From Pyxicephalus adspersus (taxonomy: Eukaryota > Chordata > Amphibia > Anura > Pyxicephalidae): DNA of 64,000 nucleotides. The stretch spans positions 129,758,769 through 129,822,768 of the forward strand of contig NC_092860.1 of NCBI RefSeq assembly GCF_032062135.1. Reading direction: 5' to 3'. Position numbers and translations under genes: made by a program. Shown piece by piece: positions 60,735 to 64,000 of the stretch. Numbering within the stretch: position 1 is the first letter of the stretch; the number at the start of each line of letters is the position of its first letter. The notes beneath the pieces are model-generated. The model worked only from the letters and a program-made list of their open reading frames with translations. It was not told the DNA's origin and searched no databases.

Positions 60735-61436
60735 CGTGTCCCAGTGCCACTGGCAGCCATGCACGCCCAAGCCATCACACTGCCTCCGCCATGTTTTACA
60801 GATGATGTGCTATGCTTTGGATCATGAGCTGTTCCACGCCTTCTCCATACTTTTTTCTTGCCATCATTCTGGTAAAGGTTGAGCTTGGATTCATTTTTTC
60901 AAAGAAAGTTTTTCCAGAAGAAAGGCTTTTTCAGATGTTTTTGAACAAAGTCCAATGTAGCCTTTCTATTCTTGAGGCTTATGAGTGGCTTACACCTTGC
61001 AGTGCACCCTCTGTATTTACTTTTATGCAGTCTTCTCTTTATAGTAGACTTCACCTGCATGGAGAGCTCCTTGGACCGCATGTTGTCTGTTCACAGCCAA
61101 ATCTTCCACATACAAGCACCCCCCCTCCCAGTCCAACTCCAGGCCTTTTATCTGCTTAATTGATAATGACATCATAAAGGAATTGCCCACACCAGCCCAT
61201 GAAATAGCCTTTCAGTCAATTGCCCAATTACTTTTGAGCTCCTGAAATGAAGTGATTGTGTAAAAAAAAGTCATTAGTTCCTCACATGTTTATGCAATCA
61301 TCAACCCACTGAATTAAAGCTGAAAGTCTGCAATTCAACTGCATCTGGGTTGTTTCATTTAAAATTAATTGTAGTAATGTACAGAACCCAAATTAGAAAA
61401 AAGTTGTCCCTGTCCAAAAATTTATGGACCTAACTG
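60735..61436 (-). mobile_element. Tc1/mariner-type DNA transposon, truncated and dead
   Basis: Minus strand. The terminal sequence CAGTTAGGTCCATAAATTT begins at 61436, next to a TA target site. The transposase frame begins near 61081 with MRSKELSMQVKSTIKRRLHK, continues CTARCKPLISLKNRKA, LDFVQKHLKKPFFWKNFL, a TGA stop, KNESKLNLYQNDGKKKVW, then GGGSVMAWACMAASGTGT near 60725. After that homology ends. In active Tc1-like enzymes the stop is Trp and the KNE triplet is TDE, so the first catalytic Asp of the DDE triad has become Asn. The second Asp and Glu and the other terminal repeat are deleted. Normal length would be about 340 residues; only about the central third remains. Confidence 0.87.
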
Positions 61437-61468
<32 letters not shown>

Positions 61469-61469
61469 A
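61437..61469. repeat. (TA)n(CA)n microsatellite at the Tc1 target site
   Basis: Begins exactly at the TA target of the Tc1-like element. Either the element inserted into a TA tract or the tract grew from the TA duplication. Confidence 0.95.
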
Positions 61470-63020
61470 GATATAGCATGATAACTACTAAAATGTAACA
61501 TAACCCTTTAAATGAACTCTACTCAATAACTTTCACCTAAGGCTTAAGCAAAACAAAAAACTCTTAACCTGACATATAAACCATATATTGAGAATGTATG
61601 GAAGTCACACTTGGAAAAAGCCATTGGGTAGTCTCTGACTCAAGCATATTGTTCCTATGTTATAAAGGGTCTACAGGGTGTAAACAAGAGAACATAGGGA
61701 GTTGCAAAATTTGCAAAATGGCCTGCTGCACAAGGGCCCCTTACCCTTCTTAGCCACAAAAGGCCCCACTGGTCCATTTGTGTGTTGACTTTTTATTCCA
61801 TGTGTTAAACCAGTATATTATTCAAGATGGCAACTATTATACATATGTCTCCCAAAAATAGAATGGGAAACATATGAACCTGAACAATTATGTTGTTGCA
61901 TTATGGAAAGTCAATTATTTATAAGAATGTATATACATATTTGTATAATATTTAATTCAGCAATACTTCTAACATATATTGTATTTAAACTGCTGTATGA
62001 AACACATTTACTGTTAAAATACCATCTATCCACCTTTCTGACACCCTATATCCCAGTGTAAAGTAGAGGATTTGCTAGTCCAAAAAGAATGTGCAGGAGA
62101 TTAAAACACATGTGTACAAAAGAAAAAGATCTATGCTTTATTTCTTCACCTGTCACACAATGCCTGATGCCTGGCAGTACTTGATCCCTGTATTATGCAG
62201 GGGATTGGGAATTCAGCCATTGAAGCTTTTATACACTGACACTGAGCTGTTGTCTTATGTGGATGGAACTCTTTGGTATAGTTTTGAGCCCTTTATACCT
62301 GTAATTTATTATCATCCCTCTATTGATCTGACTTTACTGCTAAAGGAGTTAACCCTGAAAAGAGCACAAAGACACCAATAAAATAATGTCTTTGCACTAT
62401 TTACAAATTCCAAAAGTATTCTATAATTCAATGAATATAAAAAAGGCAGATGATTGTTTTAGGATGAGTTAAGGGGTTTAGATTTAAAAATCATTCTGGC
62501 AAACAATCTGATAAAGTAGACAAATGAAAAAGGTAGGAAGCACTTTTAGGTTAAATGCTTTGGAGATTTAGCTTACAGTATAGGCACCACTTAAGTGAGC
62601 TTGTATTGGCTAAACAACGGATTCAATTTAGAGACAGAAAAGGGCATTTTCTTACCCCCTCACACATGCACACAGTTTTCAAAGAGCCCTTAGCCTAATA
62701 TTTTATCCTATAGAGAAACTTAAAACAACTCCACTTTACTCCCCACTTAACACGTAATACCTGTGAAGTCCCTAGGCTGTAGCACTGTAGCAAACAAACA
62801 AGGGAGGATTGGAAACCATGATACCGATCCTTTTATCCCACTTTAGGGAGGAGCTAATTTTCTGCATTTCATTCTTGCATTTATGCAGGATTTTCATTGC
62901 AAACAGAACAGGCATTGTCCCTATTAAAAAAAAAAAAAAAAAAAACATGCTAACCTGCCTTTTCTAAATATACTGAGCTGTTCATGCACAGCTCAATGCA
63001 GAATGCATTTTAATATGATT
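61470..63020. other. Unassigned DNA with a poly(A) run
   Basis: No gene supported. A run of 20 A at 62926-62945 could mark a retroposon tail, but nothing upstream is recognisable and no AATAAA lies close before it. Confidence 0.35.
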
Positions 63021-63245
63021 TTGAATAGTGTTGGTGTTCGAATTCGGGTTGTCCTTATATTCGACCTGAATATGGCTGTTCAAATTCCGATAGACCCGAC
63101 CCTAAAAAAACGAGATTCGACGGCAAAAATTTGGATAAAAAAATGTGTTAAAGAAAAATAAAAATTAAGGGTAAAATAATTTATTGAGTGTTTGTGTTTA
63201 TTTAACTATTTTCTTTACAGGTTATCCTACAATGACATGATATCT
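63021..63245. repeat. TTCGAATTCGGG repeat, left part of the terminal hairpin region
   Basis: GTGTTGGTGTTCGAATTCGG, TATTCGACCTGAATATGG and CAAATTCCGATAGACCCGAC: partly self-complementary, CpG-containing sequence unlike the flank on the left. Probably the left end of the same composite element as the hairpins that follow. Confidence 0.55.
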
Positions 63246-63864
63246 CTTACTCTGTAACACACTTTAAAGCCCGGTAATATTTTGATACATTTGTTACATT
63301 TTTCTTTCATCCACTGTGAGAAAAATGTAACAAATGTATCATATTACTGTGCTGGAAAGTGTGTTACAGAGTAAGAAATACCTCTAGTGCGAGGCATCTT
63401 CTCAATGATTGCCGCCGTGGCTGCAATCATTGAGAAGAGTGTGCAATCCCCGGGGCACTACAGGTTAATTAACCTGTACTGCCCCAGGTATGGTAGTGGA
63501 ACTGCAGAGTTAATCTGCAGTTCAGTTCCCATGGTCATGTGAACTTTGCGGTCACAGCTGTGACTGCAGGTAATCCCCGGGCACTAGAGGTTGAATGGAG
63601 ACAAGTTTCCCCATTCATCACATCTAGTGCCTTGTGTTCTTGGATAGAGAACTCTATTCAAGTACAGTACTAGTACACTATACTAGTACAGTGTGGCAAC
63701 AGCAATCAGTGATCGCTGTTGCAGTCCTGTAGTATGTGTTCTTGGATAGAGTTTCTCTATCCAAGAACACAGGACTCCCTGTGTTCTTGGATAGAGAAAC
63801 TCTATCCAAGAACACATACAACTAGTAAAGGGCTGCAAGAGCAATCTGATTGATTTTGCAGCCC
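63246..63864. repeat. String of consecutive hairpins (composite foldback repeat)
   Basis: At least eight stems follow one another: 63246-63262/63359-63375 (17 bp) enclosing 63284-63303/63321-63340 (20 bp perfect); 63397-63412/63423-63438 (16 bp perfect); 63452-63485 (34-bp palindrome, one mismatched pair); 63499-63508/63514-63523 (10 bp); 63551-63564 (14-bp perfect palindrome); 63696-63703/63715-63722 (8 bp); 63732-63819 (nested palindromes); 63830-63838/63856-63864 (9 bp perfect). No coding capacity. Related by its linkers to the element at 37940-38388. Confidence 0.9.
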
Positions 63865-63884
63865 TTAACCCCCTAAGGGGTGTT

Positions 63885-64000
63885 CCCGAGTGTGACTCGG
63901 GGCCGGAAAAATTGCAAAAAGCGGTAATCCCGAGTCACACTCGGGGTACCTTTGGGGGTCCCCCTTACCTGATCCCCGCGGTCCAGCGGCGATCGCAGGA
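63885..64000. repeat. CCCGAGTGTGACTCGGGG inverted pair, runs off window
   Basis: CCCGAGTGTGACTCGGGG (63885-63902) and CCCGAGTCACACTCGGGG (63929-63946) are reverse complements apart from offset at the edges. The segment becomes very GC-rich to the right edge. It resembles the motif at 25043-25060. Confidence 0.75.

Noticed and set aside
62926..62945. Processed pseudogene tail
   Set aside because: A 20-base A run without any recognisable upstream gene or poly(A) signal is more simply a simple repeat.
63246..63864. CRISPR array or attachment-site cluster
   Set aside because: The hairpins differ in sequence and spacing, there is no constant repeat with unique spacers, and the context is vertebrate nuclear DNA.

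Overview
The window looks like 64 kb of AT-rich, gene-poor nuclear DNA from a vertebrate, most probably a frog. Nothing is prokaryotic in layout: there are no operons, no long intact reading frames and no ribosome-binding-site pattern. What can be recognised is mobile DNA and its debris: a DIRS-type retrotransposon, a CR1/L2-like LINE endonuclease, a Tc1-like transposase, many foldback (MITE-like) elements, microsatellites, and several short repeat families present two to five times each. The frog assignment, perhaps a ranoid, rests on my recollection of these repeat families and was not searched. There is one 584-base assembly gap. No host protein-coding gene can be supported, so the window is best read as intergenic or long-intron sequence. 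A few splice-site-bounded segments are listed only as weak candidates.

Layout. 1-1868: minus-strand DIRS-like retrotransposon (gag, reverse transcriptase, RNase H), broken by frameshifts and running off the left edge. 1.9-15 kb: mostly unassigned AT-rich DNA with scattered old repeats, two (AT)n tracts and a first copy of a palindromic MITE. 15-19.1 kb: an interspersed repeat, the gap, then a decayed minus-strand gene (about 17.2-18.4 kb) of a multicopy family I recognise but cannot classify, followed by a foldback element ending in a CCGGCGTATAAGACGAC repeat. 19-31 kb: several repeat families, a GC-rich repeat at 25.0-25.35 kb and a possible retroelement terminus at 25.6-26.3 kb. 31-45 kb: a 12-bp minisatellite (35.9 kb), a foldback element with an 11-bp target duplication inserted at the edge of an older repeat (37.9-38.6 kb), a well-formed palindromic MITE (40.4 kb) and a GC-rich foldback element with a TTA target duplication (42.6 kb). 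45.9-46.9 kb: plus-strand LINE endonuclease fragment. 47-60 kb: mostly unassigned, with repeats. 60.7-61.4 kb: dead Tc1-like transposase. 63.0-64.0 kb: a dense run of consecutive hairpins continuing to the right edge.

The most unusual theme is architectural. Four GC-richer elements (18.6, 37.9, 42.6 and 63.2 kb) contain internal hairpins in their non-coding DNA, three of them strings of several and the 37.9 kb element one clear hairpin. Two of these share a conserved linker although their hairpins differ, suggesting modular exchange of hairpin cassettes. I see no evidence for a working multi-gene system; no genes in the window appear to act together.
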